A DNA stretch of 64,000 nucleotides. Origin: Rhinopomastus cyanomelas (taxonomy: Eukaryota > Chordata > Aves > Bucerotiformes > Rhinopomastidae). The stretch's first letter is position 1; the number at the start of each line of letters is the position of its first letter. Shown in pieces: positions 1 to 11,930 of this stretch. The translations under genes were made by a program, and so were the position numbers. The stretch covers positions 124,001-188,000 of the forward strand of contig VXBP01009446.1 of NCBI GenBank assembly GCA_013400115.1. The letters run 5' to 3'. The notes beneath the pieces are model-generated. The model was not told where the DNA came from. It was given only the letters and a program-made list of their open reading frames with translations, and ran no database searches.

Positions 1-150
1 GGATTGGAAGGGACCTCAAAAGATCATCCAGTGCACTCCCCCCACCACAGCAGAGCAAGTCTCACACAAACACATCCAGGTGGGTTTTAAACGTCTCCAG
101 AGAAGGAGACTCCACAACCCCCTGGGCAGCCCCTGCCAGTGCTCTGTCAC
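1..150 (-). mobile_element. CR1 Y-type 3' piece
   Basis: An antisense 3' region runs from the ggattggaagggacc block to gccagtgctctgtcac. The extreme 3' tail is cut by the window edge. Confidence 0.9.
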
Positions 151-644
151 GTGAGCTTGAAGCATTCAGGAAGAATATTTATTTATTTTTTATTAATTCT
201 TTTGTGCTTTGGGCATTTGGCAGCTGGGAGAGCCCTGCCAGAGAAGCACAGGCATGGTGAAAAGGGTTTTCATTGGGGTTCCGTGCATATCCTTAAGAGA
301 GAAAGAGTTCTACCTGGGTCAGGTTTTCCTCAGGAGGAAATGCTGAATAAGCGTAACAGCCTCAAATGGATGGAAGCCCAATTTTCCAAATATTGAAGTT
401 AGAATCAGAGCCAGGGCTTTGGTTTTAGTCTGAATGAACTCTGGGATATAAAGCTGAGACCAAAAGAAAACCAGAATTTGGAAGTGTGTGCTTGAAAGTT
501 AACGAGTAGTTAGCTGTCTGTAACATTACACAGGAAACAAAAAACTCTGGGGTGGTTTTGTCCTCCCTCTGATTCTTATTTTGGGGGGGGTTAGCCTTTT
601 TATTGCTTTACTTGGCATCAGAGATTTAGAAAAGAAAGGCTTAG

Positions 645-758
645 AACCCACCTGGTCGTGTTCCTGTGAGACTTGATCTAGGGGGTCCTGCTGTGGCAGA
701 GGGATCGGACTGGATGGTCTTTCGAGGTCCCTTCCAATCCCTAATGTTCTGTGATTGT
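645..758 (+). mobile_element. CR1 Y-type 3' end
   Basis: It begins at aacccacctgg and ends with the tail ctaatgttctgtgattgtg. Only the last ~115 bp of the element are present. Confidence 0.9.
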
Positions 759-1109
759 GCTTTTGGATAATTTAGGGAGATAGTGATGATGAGTGTTTTT
801 TCCAAAGGTATAAAATATTATCTGTCCCTTGTGATGAGGCACTGAAAGCCTGAGAAAGCAGCAGCATTGTGCCCTCCAGTGACAGGAGCTGCTACAGCAG
901 CAAGAGGAGGCTTGCAGGCTCTCCGGGGACTTCTCTACACAGGGAATCATGGAAAGTTAAGATGAATTCATCAAAAATCCGGCACTGGTACAAGCTAAGT
1001 GAAAATATCTACATCCCACTCTCAGCACCCTCCCTTCAGCAGATGCTTTCGTTCAGATGTGAAGTGCCCTTTAATTTACTGTAATCTTCGTACCCTTGGG
1101 CATCCATAG

Positions 1110-1172
1110 AATTGGACTGGACGACCTTTCGGGGTCCCTTCCAACCCCTAATGTTCTGTGATTCTGTGTGAT
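1110..1172 (+). mobile_element. CR1 Y-type terminal fragment
   Basis: About 60 bp with attggactggacgacctttc and the gtgattctgtg tail; a very short 5'-truncated insertion. Confidence 0.8.
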
Positions 1173-1499
1173 TTGGTTTGGCTCATAGGCTAAAACAGAC
1201 CGGAGAAAGAACGCCGCCTCCGCAGGCATAAGTAGCTGTCAGTGGTTAGAGTTTTATATCTTCTGATGGATGGTCTTGTAGGAACAAGAAGCTTTGGGCT
1301 CCGCGGTGCACAAGACCTTGACTTTGCAACTGGATTCCAGCAGGAAACCCGCAGGACTGGGGGAGGGAGCTGTGGCTCCGGGTGCTCCACACGTTGCCCT
1401 TTGTTGGGCTGGGACTGCTTCAAGGACTGCGCCCTGAAAGAAAATGGGCTGGGTTCATAGAGTCATGGAATAGCAGGGACGGGTGTTCTGTGGGCTAGA

Positions 1500-1940
1500 A
1501 CATTCTAGGGTATTCAGGGGTATTGGAAGGGACCTCAAGGATCATCTGGTCCAACCTACCCAGCTAAAAGCAAAGTTTAAATTAGATGTCCCAACAGCCT
1601 GTCAAGCTGGAGCTGAAAACTGTCCAGTGTAGGGCAAGTGACCCCTTCCCTTGGCAGATGATTCCAGTGGTTATTTGTTCTCATGGTGAAGAAGTTTCTT
1701 CTGGACTCCAATCAGAGTCTCCCCAGCAGTAACTCAGACCCATCACCCTTTGCCTTTTCCATAGGGCTCCTTGGGAAAAGGGAGACACCATCTTCTTGGC
1801 AGCCACCCTTTAGGTACTGGGACATGGTGACAAGGTCCCCACTGAGCCTTCTCTTCTCGAGGCTGAACAAACCCAGCTTTTCCTCACATGCCAGGGCTTC
1901 CAGCCCTCTGATAGTGTCCTCTGGGTTGAGACACAGGAGA
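1500..1940 (-). mobile_element. CR1, other type, diverged
   Basis: The 3' end reads attggaagggacctcaagga. It runs through the region equivalent to the ORF2 C-terminus to gcttccagccctctgatagt. Antisense open frames here are by-products of CR1. Confidence 0.8.
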
Positions 1941-2688
1941 GACCACCTGGCATTTCCACTGTCCTCAGGGAAAACCACTTGTGCTGGGGTGGGAGCAGAA
2001 GGGCCGCTGCAAACGCCAGGGTTATGCCGAGAGCTGAACGCTCGCTGGTTGCTGCAGCACTTCCAACCTGATGTTTGTTGATGGGACATGAGCATCTTGA
2101 ACAGCTGATTCAGTTTTCCTTTACTTCATGAGGCAGCGTCGTCGCCTTGACCGATTTCACGGCCAGTGTCATCACGATCGCGTCTCCATTTAGGTTTTCA
2201 GCACTTGTGTGCCCTGAGGGCATCTCCAAAGGACAGGCAGCCCAGAGGTGAATAGAGGTGCATGTCTGTGACAGTGTGATTGGTTCAGAGACAATCCTGC
2301 TCTTCTGCATGGAGGGGGTATAACTGAGGTGACAGCTCAGAGCTGGCAAGCTTTTCTGAAGCCTCTTGTATTACTTGAAGTGTGAGTATGGATGCAACTC
2401 GCCCTCCTTTTCTCGTTTCCTCATGCACATACGAGTGTGTGCAGAAAGAAATCCCAGAACAGACAGGAAACCAAGAGAGAAGAGTGAAATCAAGGAAAGA
2501 TGACACAGGGCAGTGATTTCTAAGAGTTGTGTCTTGTAGATCTGGGTGGTGTGAGCAGGGATGTATGGGGATGCTCGAGCAGAGGATGACTTGTCTGCCA
2601 CCTCGCGCCGCTGAATAATCACATGGCACACGGGGTCTGCCTGAACCAGAGGAGAAGGGAAATCCTTCCCTTCCAGTGCAGTGAGCAG

Positions 2689-2808
2689 ATCATCCCTTCT
2701 AACCCAGACTGACTCCATGACTTGGTCTAGGTGATCCTGCTGTGGCAGGGGGATTGGACTGGATGATCTTTCGAGGTCCCTTCCAATCCCTACTGATTCT
2801 ATGATTCT
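2689..2808 (+). mobile_element. CR1 composite: X-type tail fused to Y-type 3' end
   Basis: A short X-like tail (ctaacccagactgactccat) runs straight into gacttggtctaggtgatcct of a Y-type 3' end, finishing with ctgattctatgattct. The same arrangement is present at 43703-44065. Confidence 0.65.
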
Positions 2809-3028
2809 AAAACAGCTGGTTTAATAAAAGACTAGTAGTAGTGAGACTACCTTGCGCTGTCGTGGCAGCTCCTTGCAGTGGCCAGGAGGGAATCACCACC
2901 TTTTAAACTATTATTTCCTGGGTTTTCCTCCTACGTTGCTTTTTCAGAAGGGATAAAGCACAAAGCAACCTCAACCTACACAGACTCCAATAGAGGGATT
3001 AGTTTTTTGCTCTCAAAGAGGTATTTTA

Positions 3029-3390
3029 CAGAATCACAGAATTATTAAGGCTGGAGAAGCCCTCTGAGCTCAGCCAGCCCACACCAGGATCTAACATCAC
3101 CACAGCAGCCACACCAGGGCACTGAGGGCCACAGCTGGCCTTCAACACCTCCAGGGATGGGGACTCCACCACTGCCCTGGGCAGTCCAGTCCAGGCTTTG
3201 ATCACCCTTTCCATGAGGAAGGGCTTCCTGACATCCAACCCAACCCTTCCCTTGCAGCTTCAGGCCCTGCCCTCTCATCATGGCTCTAGTTGCCCAGGAG
3301 AAGAGCTCCCCCTCAGCCTCTCCTCATAAGACCTTGTCTCTAGTCCCCCAGCATCATTGCCCTTCTCTGGATCCCCTCTTTTGATGTCAA
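3029..3390 (-). mobile_element. CR1, other type
   Basis: It starts antisense with acagaatcacagaattatta and runs to ttgcccttctctggatcc. Its type has the sense 3' end agctcagagggcttctccag, also seen at 48061-48846 and 60440-60673. Confidence 0.85.
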
Positions 3391-3864
3391 CAACTTCTTC
3401 CCTAACACTTTTAGAGCTCTAGTGCAGCTGTTAGCAGGTTGTTTCTGCAGCTTCATGTGATTTTGATGAGAAACAGTCGGTTTTCACAGCAGAATAAACT
3501 GTTTTGCAATAACTGTGTCATCGAGGAGAAGTTGTAGGTGCCAAACCCCACCTTGGGTTGACAGGTGATGGGAATAATAGGATTCCCTTCACTTAAACAC
3601 TTCTCAAAGGATTCAGAAGTTTGATTTTTAATGTCATACAGTGTGTATGTTCTCTTTGGTATCTATATCAGCTCTCCTTGAGTCTTTCATCGTGAAGAAC
3701 CAAAGTGCAGAGATATTGACTGAAAGCTCTTCAGGGTTCCTTGGTTTAGTTTGTTTAGCACGAAGGAGAAACTTCCTTCATGTATGTCCCAGGTTCTTTG
3801 GCTTTTGAGGGTAATGATTAGTCATAGCAGACTAACATAGGCTCTGGAACCCCAAACACAAGAA

Positions 3865-4222
3865 GGATGAGGAGCTCTTGGAGCAAAGCCTTTCTTCTAT
3901 GGGGACAGGACAGAGTTGGGGTTGTTCAGCCTGAGGAGAAGACACTGGAAAGACCTCATAACAAACTTCCAGTCCCTGAAAGGGGCTGTCGGAAGGCTGA
4001 GGAAGACTGTTCATGAGGGCAGGGAACGATAGGATGAGGGGTCATGGTTTCATGCTGAAAAAGGGCAGATTGAGGCTGAAGAGGTGGGGTGGGAGACGTA
4101 TCAAACCCACCTGGCCATGTTCCTGTGCGACTGGATCTAGGGGATCCTGCTGTGGCGGGGGGATTGGACTGGCTGATCTTTTGAGGTCCCTTCCACTCCC
4201 TAATGTCCCTTGATTCTGTGAT
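3865..4222 (+). mobile_element. CR1, other type joined to Y-type 3' end
   Basis: The first part (to about 4095) resembles the type at 21345-21744, with the words ggttgttcagcctgaggaga and gataggatgaggggtcatgg. It then changes to a Y-type 3' end from about 4100 to ttgattctgtgatt. This is either two insertions or a mosaic. Confidence 0.75.
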
Positions 4223-4831
4223 TATTTAATGCCTAATCTAATTTCCTAGTTTCTGCAGTCTGAATTGTGTGGGTGGATCTTTATTCTTCATAATCTCACC
4301 ACGTTGATCAAATTTTGGGTTATCCTCAAGGTGTGTGGTTGAGGACGTGGAAGGAGAGAGCATTTCCGTGCGCCTGTCATAGGAATGGACGTCAAACCCT
4401 CAGGCTCACTTGGCACAGGAGGACAGACGGTGTTCAGGAACAGGAATTCCATCGCAGCGGTGGTTCAGGAGCCAGAATATTAATTTCTGCATTTGCTTTA
4501 AATTTATTGACCCTCAGTGCTGCTTTCTCACTTTCACTTCACAAACTGTGCAACTCTGTTTAAATGGATGCTAAAAGAAAGACATAAAACGCTGAATAAA
4601 AAGCACAGCAGACATGATAGCGCTCGTAACTCCTGATTAGAAATCGCTGCCGCAGTTGTTAGTGCTGTAGATCAAATTTACAGCTGACTGAAGGTGTCAC
4701 GTTTAGAATCGTCTCGTTTGGGAATCGTTATCCAACTTTGAACACACTTGAGGGGGTTTGCTGTGAGTTTGCTTGGGGCTGCTTTGGGGTTGGCTTTTCT
4801 AACTCATTTACAGTCAGTGTGTTGGAACAGG

Positions 4832-5567
4832 TATTTCCCCAGGTTACCAGGATAGGCTGGGGACCGACCTGTTGGAGAGCAGTGTAGGAGAAAGGGACCT
4901 GGCGGTCCTGGTGGACAGCAGGATGACCACGAGCCAGCAATGGGCCCTGGTGGCCAAGAAAGCCGGTGGCATCCTGGGATGGATCAGAACAGGGTGGGTT
5001 AGCAGATGGAGAGAGCTTGTCCTCCCCCTCTGCTCTGCCCTGGTGAGACCACAGCTGGAATCTTGTGTCCAGCTCTGGGCCCCTCAGTTCCAGAAGGACA
5101 TGGAGCTGCTGGAGAGACTCCAGTGCAGAACCACAGGGATGATGAAGGTAGGGGAGCATCTCCCTGATGAGGAAAGGCTGAGGGAGCTGGATCTCTTGAG
5201 CTTGGAGAAAAGGAGTCTCATGGGTGACCCCATAAATGTTGATAAACATGGAAAAGGTGAGTGTCAAGAGGATGCAGCCAGGCTCTGCTCAGTGGCATCT
5301 AATGATAGGACAAGGGGCAGTGGGTGTGAGCTGGAACAGGGGAGGTTCCACATCAATGTGAAAAGAAACTTCTTCCTGGTGAGGGTGTCAGAGCCCTGGC
5401 AGGGGCTGCCCAGGGGGGTTGTGGAGTCTCCTTCTCTAGAGACGTTTAAAACCATCCTGGCCATGATCCTGTGCGACTGGATCTAGGGGATCCTGCTGTG
5501 TCAGGGGGATTGGACTGGCTGATCTTTCGGGGTCCCTTCCAATCCCTATTTTCCTGTGATCCTGTCA
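4832..5567 (+). mobile_element. CR1 Y-type with long open ORF2 remnant
   Basis: One of the longest Y-type copies here. Frame 4872-5486 is open for 204 codons and encodes the ORF2 region downstream of the reverse transcriptase core, with DLAVLVDSRM, LPLCSALVRPQLESCVQLWA, ERLRELDLLSLEKR, GCELEQGRFHIN and WQGLPRGVVESPSLETFK. The stop falls in the usual CR1 position before the 3' untranslated region. It lacks the ORF1, endonuclease and RT core, so it cannot move itself. The open frame suggests fairly recent insertion. Confidence 0.9.
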
Positions 5568-6512
5568 CTCTGATCTTCTTCTTTGGTTCCTATTTAGCTG
5601 CTAGAGCTGCCGACTTTTCCGAGCAAATGCATTCATTTCGGGGAGGCCCATGTGCAGGGTGGGATTGGTGCTATTTATCACAGCCTGAAAAACAAGGATG
5701 GCATTTGTGCACGGAGGAACAGAATGCACACATGCTACCAGGATGCTGCTGTTGTTTATCCACCAGAAAAAAACAATACATAAATAAAAAAAGCTTTGCC
5801 TGAGGCCCCCAAAGTGTAGAGTTTTGCAAGACTCACTTAGCAGAAGCTTCCTAACCTTGTCTGAATTCTTCTGTGGGTTTAACTGCCAGGAAGAAAACAA
5901 AAGAAAAAGAAGAGCCTTTGGTAGTTTTGTATTTTTCACTGGTTTTGAGGTAGAGAGGCTTGTTCTGACCTTTCAAATAATTAGAGATCTTTTCAAAGTG
6001 CCTTGTCCTGGAGAAGGTACAGCCAGCCTGGGCCCATGCTGAGCAGCTATTCTGGGTGCGATTGCTATCTCAAAGAGAAATGACTCTGTCTTCGGGTACG
6101 TGAGGAACTTAAATGCACATTAGACCTCGCTTTTTGGTGGAGGTTTTTGTTGTGAAGGTTTAACTACAGCTTTAGTTTTATTGTCTCCATGAATCTGCCC
6201 ACTGAAAGTTGTTGTCTGAAGCCAAGTCATTTTTATTCGGTTGCAACTCAGCCCTGTTTTATTAACATTTGTAAATATTTCAAAAACCTCGGGTATTTCT
6301 AATGACTCAATTCACAAATTATACAGCAGAAGCCTTTAAACCGAATCCTCCTCTCCCCTGAATTTTCATTCCTGAATAAAAACAACAGCACAACTGCAGC
6401 CCGTGGTTCAGACACAAATGGGTGTCGCAGACGTTGTTTTTTCCCCTTGTGAATCAGAGGTTCAGTAGGAGACAGCAGAAACAGAGAGAGAAGACTCATG
6501 AGGCTGAATGAA

Positions 6513-6664
6513 GCATCTTCCCCTTCTCTGGAGATGTTTCAGACCCACCTGGCCATGTTCCTGTGTGGCTGGATCTAGGGGATCCTGCTGTGTCACAGGA
6601 GATTGCACTGGATGATCTTTCAAGGTCCCTTCCAACCTCTAATATTCTCCGATTCTGTGACTCT
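6513..6664 (+). mobile_element. CR1 Y-type 3' end (in duplication copy 1)
   Basis: From cttccccttctctggagatg to ctaatattctccgattctgt. Same as 8401-8552. Confidence 0.88.
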
Positions 6665-7182
6665 CGTTGCACAACAACTAACTAAACCAAAAGCATCTCA
6701 AAGTGGGTTGTTTTTTTTTCATGACTTATGCAACCTCCGGCTGCTTAGCTGAAAGAGAGCTGCTCTTTCATGCAAGAGCAATTTGGACTGCTATGAAAAT
6801 AATTACTTTAAAAATCTATAGTGCACATATGCAGATGGTTAACAAACTCTGGCTGGCTCGCCAGATGAAAATGATGTTGGGGGAAGTCCATGCTCTCGAG
6901 ATAGTGCCATTCCATTATGAATGTGCAAAGTATGCAAAACCATTACATCTATATTGTTTTCCAGAACAGACCGTGTCTTCATGCCAGATGTTTTATTCTT
7001 TCCATATCTTGTTATAACTTAACGATTACTGTTCTTTGAGTTTGTCCAGACAAGGAGAGGACATGTGTATTTTAGATGCACCAGCTAAACGCTTGTCTGT
7101 TACAGACAGAGGAGGTTCCAGTTGTTTAATCTATCCACCAGCTCTCTCCTGCTTAGTCATATTGTCTTAATAACACATACAT

Positions 7183-7520
7183 CTCCCCCTCTGCTCTGCA
7201 CTGGTGAGACCCTACCTGGAGCTCTGGGAGTCCCCAACATCAGAAGGACACAGAGTGGCATCTAGTGATAGGACAAGGGCAGTGGGTGTGAGCTGGAACA
7301 GAGGAGGTTCCACATCAGTATGAGAAGGATCTTCTTCCTGGTGAGGGTGCCAGAGCCCTGGAAGGGGCTGCTCAGGGTGGTTGTGGAGTCTCCTTCTCAG
7401 GAGATGTTTCAAACCCGCCTGGCCATGTTCCTGTGTGACTGGATCTAGGGGATCCTGCTGTGTCAGGGGGATTGGACTGGCTGATCTTCCAATCCCTAAG
7501 GTGCTGTGATTCTGTGGCTC
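7183..7520 (+). mobile_element. CR1 Y-type, internally deleted (copy 1)
   Basis: It starts at tccccctctgctctgcactgg and jumps from the acatcagaaggacacagagt block straight to ggcatctagtgataggacaa, skipping about 200 bp of the ORF2 remnant. It ends ctgtgattctgtgg. Same as 9071-9408. Confidence 0.88.
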
Positions 7521-8209
7521 AGTGGATTTAAAATGCTCCCCCCAAAGAAACCCAGCTACCAAACACATTGTCAAAATAAACACACTTGAACACCACAAGT
7601 GAACCCCGAGCAACAGCAGTGCTGTCCTGGACCTCTTCCTGGAAGCGCCACCGCTATTTGCAGTGCAGGATGGATGTTTTTTGACGTTTTTAGATTACAC
7701 TTGAGATGGGAAATAGATACGATCAGTTCAGAGCATCAGGGTAGATTTTGTTCGCATAACTCGTAGCTGCTCCACATACTTAACCTTGAAAGACTCCTGT
7801 CAAAGAAATACCATCCTGGGAAAGCAGTCTCGAGCTCGCTCCGCGGCGTCTGTTGTGCCCAAATACCTGACATTCCCGGGCTGCCAGGAGGCACTCTCCG
7901 CGCCCGTCCGTTTGAAAGGCAACATCTCATTTGTTTATCCAAAGAAGAAAAACGATGTTTGCATAGAATTTGCATCAATTCAGGGCAAAAGTCCTCTCTG
8001 GAAATTAATAGATGGACTCACTGACTGGCTGTGTTTGCAGACCACAGCATAATTTAAAGAAATAATCATGTACTTTTAAAACGTTCAGCTATTCCTGCTG
8101 CCTATTTTAACTTGCCTTGCTTTAACCTGATGGCTGGGTAGTACTTACAGACATCATGTAGAGTAGCTCTTGAGAAGGATTCCGTTACATTCAAAGAGGA
8201 AGGAGGCCT

Positions 8210-8210
8210 N
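8210..8210. other. Single N, probable contig join
   Basis: The ambiguous base lies exactly between two near-identical 1887-bp blocks, as expected for a closed or minimal-length scaffold gap rather than a base-calling failure. Confidence 0.85.
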
Positions 8211-8400
8211 ACAGCAGAAGCCTTTAAACCGAATCCTCCTCTCCCCTGAATTTTCATTCCTGAATAAAAACAACAGCACAACTGCAGCCCGTGGTTCAGA
8301 CACAAATGGGTGTCGCAGACGTTGTTTTTTCCCCTTGTGAATCAGAGGTTCAGTAGGAGACAGCAGAAACAGAGAGAGAAGACTCATGAGGCTGAATGAA

Positions 8401-8552
8401 GCATCTTCCCCTTCTCTGGAGATGTTTCAGACCCACCTGGCCATGTTCCTGTGTGGCTGGATCTAGGGGATCCTGCTGTGTCACAGGAGATTGCACTGGA
8501 TGATCTTTCAAGGTCCCTTCCAACCTCTAATATTCTCCGATTCTGTGACTCT
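8401..8552 (+). mobile_element. CR1 Y-type 3' end (in duplication copy 2)
   Basis: Duplicate of 6513-6664 at an offset of 1888 bp; no difference noticed. Confidence 0.88.
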
Positions 8553-9070
8553 CGTTGCACAACAACTAACTAAACCAAAAGCATCTCAAAGTGGGTTGTT
8601 TTTTTTTCATGACTTATGCAACCTCCGGCTGCTTAGCTGAAAGAGAGCTGCTCTTTCATGCAAGAGCAATTTGGACTGCTATGAAAATAATTACTTTAAA
8701 AATCTATAGTGCACATATGCAGATGGTTAACAAACTCTGGCTGGCTCGCCAGATGAAAATGATGTTGGGGGAAGTCCATGCTCTCGAGATAGTGCCATTC
8801 CATTATGAATGTGCAAAGTATGCAAAACCATTACATCTATATTGTTTTCCAGAACAGACCGTGTCTTCATGCCAGATGTTTTATTCTTTCCATATCTTGT
8901 TGTAACTTAACGATTACTGTTCTTTGAGTTTGTCCAGACAAGGAGAGGACATGTGTATTTTAGATGCACCAGCTAAACGCTTGTCTGTTACAGACAGAGG
9001 AGGTTCCAGTTGTTTAATCTATCCACCAGCTCTCTCCTGCTTAGTCATATTGTCTTAATAACACATACAT

Positions 9071-9408
9071 CTCCCCCTCTGCTCTGCACTGGTGAGACCC
9101 TACCTGGAGCTCTGGGAGTCCCCAACATCAGAAGGACACAGAGTGGCATCTAGTGATAGGACAAGGGCAGTGGGTGTGAGCTGGAACAGAGGAGGTTCCA
9201 CATCAGTATGAGAAGGATCTTCTTCCTGGTGAGGGTGCCAGAGCCCTGGAAGGGGCTGCTCAGGGTGGTTGTGGAGTCTCCTTCTCAGGAGATGTTTCAA
9301 ACCCGCCTGGCCATGTTCCTGTGTGACTGGATCTAGGGGATCCTGCTGTGTCAGGGGGATTGGACTGGCTGATCTTCCAATCCCTAAGGTGCTGTGATTC
9401 TGTGGCTC
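9071..9408 (+). mobile_element. CR1 Y-type, internally deleted (copy 2)
   Basis: Duplicate of 7183-7520, with the same internal deletion, which shows that the duplication is younger than the CR1. Confidence 0.88.
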
Positions 9409-10119
9409 AGTGGATTTAAAATGCTCCCCCCAAAGAAACCCAGCTACCAAACACATTGTCAAAATAAACACACTTGAACACCACAAGTGAACCCCGAGCA
9501 ACAGCAGTGCTGTCCTGGACCTCTTCCTGGAAGCGCCACCGCTATTTGCAGTGCAGGATGGATGTTTTTTGACGTTTTTAGATTACACTTGAGATGGGAA
9601 ATAGATACGATCAGTTGAGAGCATCAGGGTAGATTTTGTTCGCATAACTCGTAGCTGCTCCACATACTTAACCTTGAAAGACTCCTGTCAAAGAAATACC
9701 ATCCTGGGAAAGCAGTCTCGAGCTCGCTCCGCGGCGTCTGTTGTGCCCAAATACCTGACATTCCCGGGCTGCCAGGAGGCACTCTCCGCGCCCGTCCGTT
9801 TGAAAGGCAACATCTCATTTGTTTATCCAAAGAAGAAAAACGATGTTTGCATAGAATTTGCATCAATTCAGGGCAAAAGTCCTCTCTGGAAATTAATAGA
9901 TGGACTCACTGACTGGCTGTGTTTGCAGACCACAGCATAATTTAAAGAAATAATCATGTACTTTTAAAACGTTCAGCTGTTCCTGCTGCCTATTTTAACT
10001 TGCCTTGCTTTAACCTGATGGCTGGGTAGTACTTACAGACATCATGTAGAGTAGCTCTTGAGAAGGATTCCGTTACATTCAAAGAGGAAGGAGGCCTCTG
10101 AGCAGAAGTCACTGGATTC

Positions 10120-10312
10120 TTAATGGAGAGAGTGGTCAGGCACAGCAATGGGCTGCCCAGGGTGGTGATTGAGTCCCCATCTCTAGATGAGTTAAAAGAC
10201 GCTTAGATGTAGTGTTGGGGGATGTGGTTTAGGGGTGACCTTGTAGAGTAGGGTTTGTGGTTGGACTCGATGATGCCAAGGGTCTTTTCCAACCTGAATG
10301 ATCCTGTGATTT
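10120..10312 (+). mobile_element. CR1, other type
   Basis: From attcttaatggagagagtgg to aacctgaatgatcctgtgat. The word gttgggggatgtggtttagg marks the same type as 14690-14935, 19440-19975 and 28627-28730. Confidence 0.8.
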
Positions 10313-10644
10313 GTTGCCAGTAGTGTTCCTCATCTTTCTGTTCTCCTCTGTCAGAAGGTCTGGTGTGACACAGAGGTTGGGATCTCATGATTGTGAGCTT
10401 TATTGTAAAACGTTCATGCCTACTAGCATCGTAACTGCCTTGGTTTCCTGCAAACCACAATAGATTGTGGTCTACCCCTTCCATGAATCCAGTCTAAAAG
10501 ACCAGACCATCCTATATCCATGATTCCCACTGCATTTTCTTGGGAGATGCCTTTCCAGCAGCATCTTTCTTCCTGAAATATTTATGCATCTAATTTCCTT
10601 GGACTCATTTGCAAGAGTTACTGGGAACCTTCCTTTCTGCCTCT

Positions 10645-10762
10645 TCAAGACCCGCCTGGATGTGTTCCTGTGTGACTTGGTCTAGGTGATCCTGCTGTTG
10701 CAGGGGGATTGGACTGGATGATCTTTCGAGGTCCCTTCCAATCCGTAGTGACTCTATGATAC
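10645..10762 (+). mobile_element. CR1 Y-type 3' end
   Basis: It starts ttcaagacccgcctggatgt and ends at tagtgactctatgatactc, where an inverted CR1 piece follows directly. Confidence 0.85.
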
Positions 10763-10810
10763 TCAATGTGCGGTCTCACGAGAGCAGAGCACAGGGGCAC
10801 CACCACCTCA
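10763..10810 (-). mobile_element. Inverted CR1 scrap
   Basis: The sequence aatgtgcggtctcacgagag is the antisense of the RPHLE-coding block of ORF2. It directly abuts the + strand CR1 tail. Confidence 0.5.
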
Positions 10811-11449
10811 AAGCTGTTGGCTGCACTGCAGTGCCTGGTGCAAATGCTGGGGAACCCCTCCATAAGCTGCAAAGAACATTCCTCACTGACATGCCTTCTG
10901 TGCTCATCCCTGTGTCATGCAGCACATCCCGTGCACCCATCCTCAGTCAGCCCGCTGCACCACGCCAGGTCAAACACTTTTACCACAGTTTAAACCAGTA
11001 ACCACCCACATCCAAACAAACACACGTCGCTGAAGGAGACCAGGCTTGCTTGACATGACCTATTTCCCTCCAGCAGCGCTGGCAAAGATTCAGTTACAAA
11101 ACTTCCTCTTGCTTAGAAATTGTTTTATAGGTTTCAGTCTCCTTAAAATGCTGCTTGAGCGGCTTTCTTCCTGAAGCCAGGTTAAGCTCTTACATTCCTG
11201 ATGGGGAGAGCAGCTCAGAGTGAAAACCCTGCAGGCGTGATGTTAGGACGTTGCTCCTTGTAGTGGGGTAGGTGGCCTGGGAGTCGCTCTTGGGTCGGTG
11301 TTTTTGCAGCTGTCTGATCATAGGGGAAGGAAAGGAGGGGCAAGTAGGGCTACGAAAGATGTCCTCTATAAAATAAGGCACAGATGTGCCTCTGTGATTC
11401 TGCTTTAAGAAGCTGCACGATCTTCAGTTAATGAAGGCTGGGATATTAC

Positions 11450-11527
11450 AGAATCACACGATGGTAGAGGATGGAAGGGACCTCTGAAGACCATCTAGTC
11501 CAACCCCCCATGCTAAAGGGCACTTTA
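11450..11527 (-). mobile_element. CR1, other type, 3' scrap
   Basis: agaatcacacgatggtagag followed by a ggaagggacctctgaagacc block, then a change to the next CR1. Confidence 0.65.
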
Positions 11528-11532
11528 ATGTA

Positions 11533-11930
11533 CAGAATCACAGAACATTAGGGATTGGAAGGGACCTCGAAAGATCATCCAGTCCAAGCCCCCTGCCACA
11601 GCAGGACCACCTAGATCAAATCGCACAGGAACACGTCCAGGTGGGTTTGAAATGTCTCCAGACAAGGAGACTCCACAACCCCCCTGGGCAGCCCCTTCCT
11701 GGCTCCATCCTTCTGACCCCCACTCTTCACATATTTATCAACATTAATGAGGACTCTCTCAGTCTCTTTTTCTCTAAACACAACAGACCCAGCTCCCTCA
11801 TCCTTTCCTCATCAGGGAGATGTTCCATTCCCTTCATCATCTCTGTGGCTCTGTGCTGGACTCTCTCCAGCAGTTCTGTGTCCTTCTGAAACTGAGGCAC
11901 CCAGAAGTGGACACAGATATGTAGCCCATC
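11533..11930 (-). mobile_element. CR1 Y-type with internal deletion
   Basis: The antisense 3' end reads cagaacattagggattggaa. After gggcagccccttcc the sequence jumps to tggctccatccttctgaccc, removing about 150 bp, and then continues to the block encoding the LLERVQ-like segment. Confidence 0.88.

Larger units (their letters stand above)
6323..8209 (+). repeat. 1.9-kb tandem duplication, copy 1
   Basis: This 1887-bp block is repeated at 8211-10097 with a constant offset of 1888 bp. A single N at 8210 separates the copies. Only three differences were noticed: 7014 A to G, 7729 C to G and 8091 A to G in copy 2; the comparison by eye was not exhaustive. It carries two Y-type CR1 pieces and about 1.2 kb of unique intron. 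Near-identity and the lone N suggest two alleles of one region placed in tandem by the assembler. A real recent duplication is the alternative. Confidence 0.95.
8211..10097 (+). repeat. 1.9-kb tandem duplication, copy 2
   Basis: This is the second copy of 6323-8209. It begins directly after the N and ends at the shared gaggcct, after which unique sequence continues. The left flank of copy 1 (…aattatacag) and the right flank of copy 2 (ctgagcagaag…) therefore fit together if one copy is removed. Confidence 0.95.

Noticed and set aside
1683..2095. Opposed 132- and 127-codon frames
   Set aside because: Both lie in a diverged antisense CR1 (1500-1940) and its flank.
4728..5267. 179-codon open frame on the - strand
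   Set aside because: It is a shadow of the + strand CR1 ORF2 remnant at 4872-5486.
6323..10097. The 1.9-kb repeat as a biologically interesting recent duplication
   Set aside because: The single N at the junction and near-identity make an assembly artefact more likely, so it is reported as such and not as a new repeat family.
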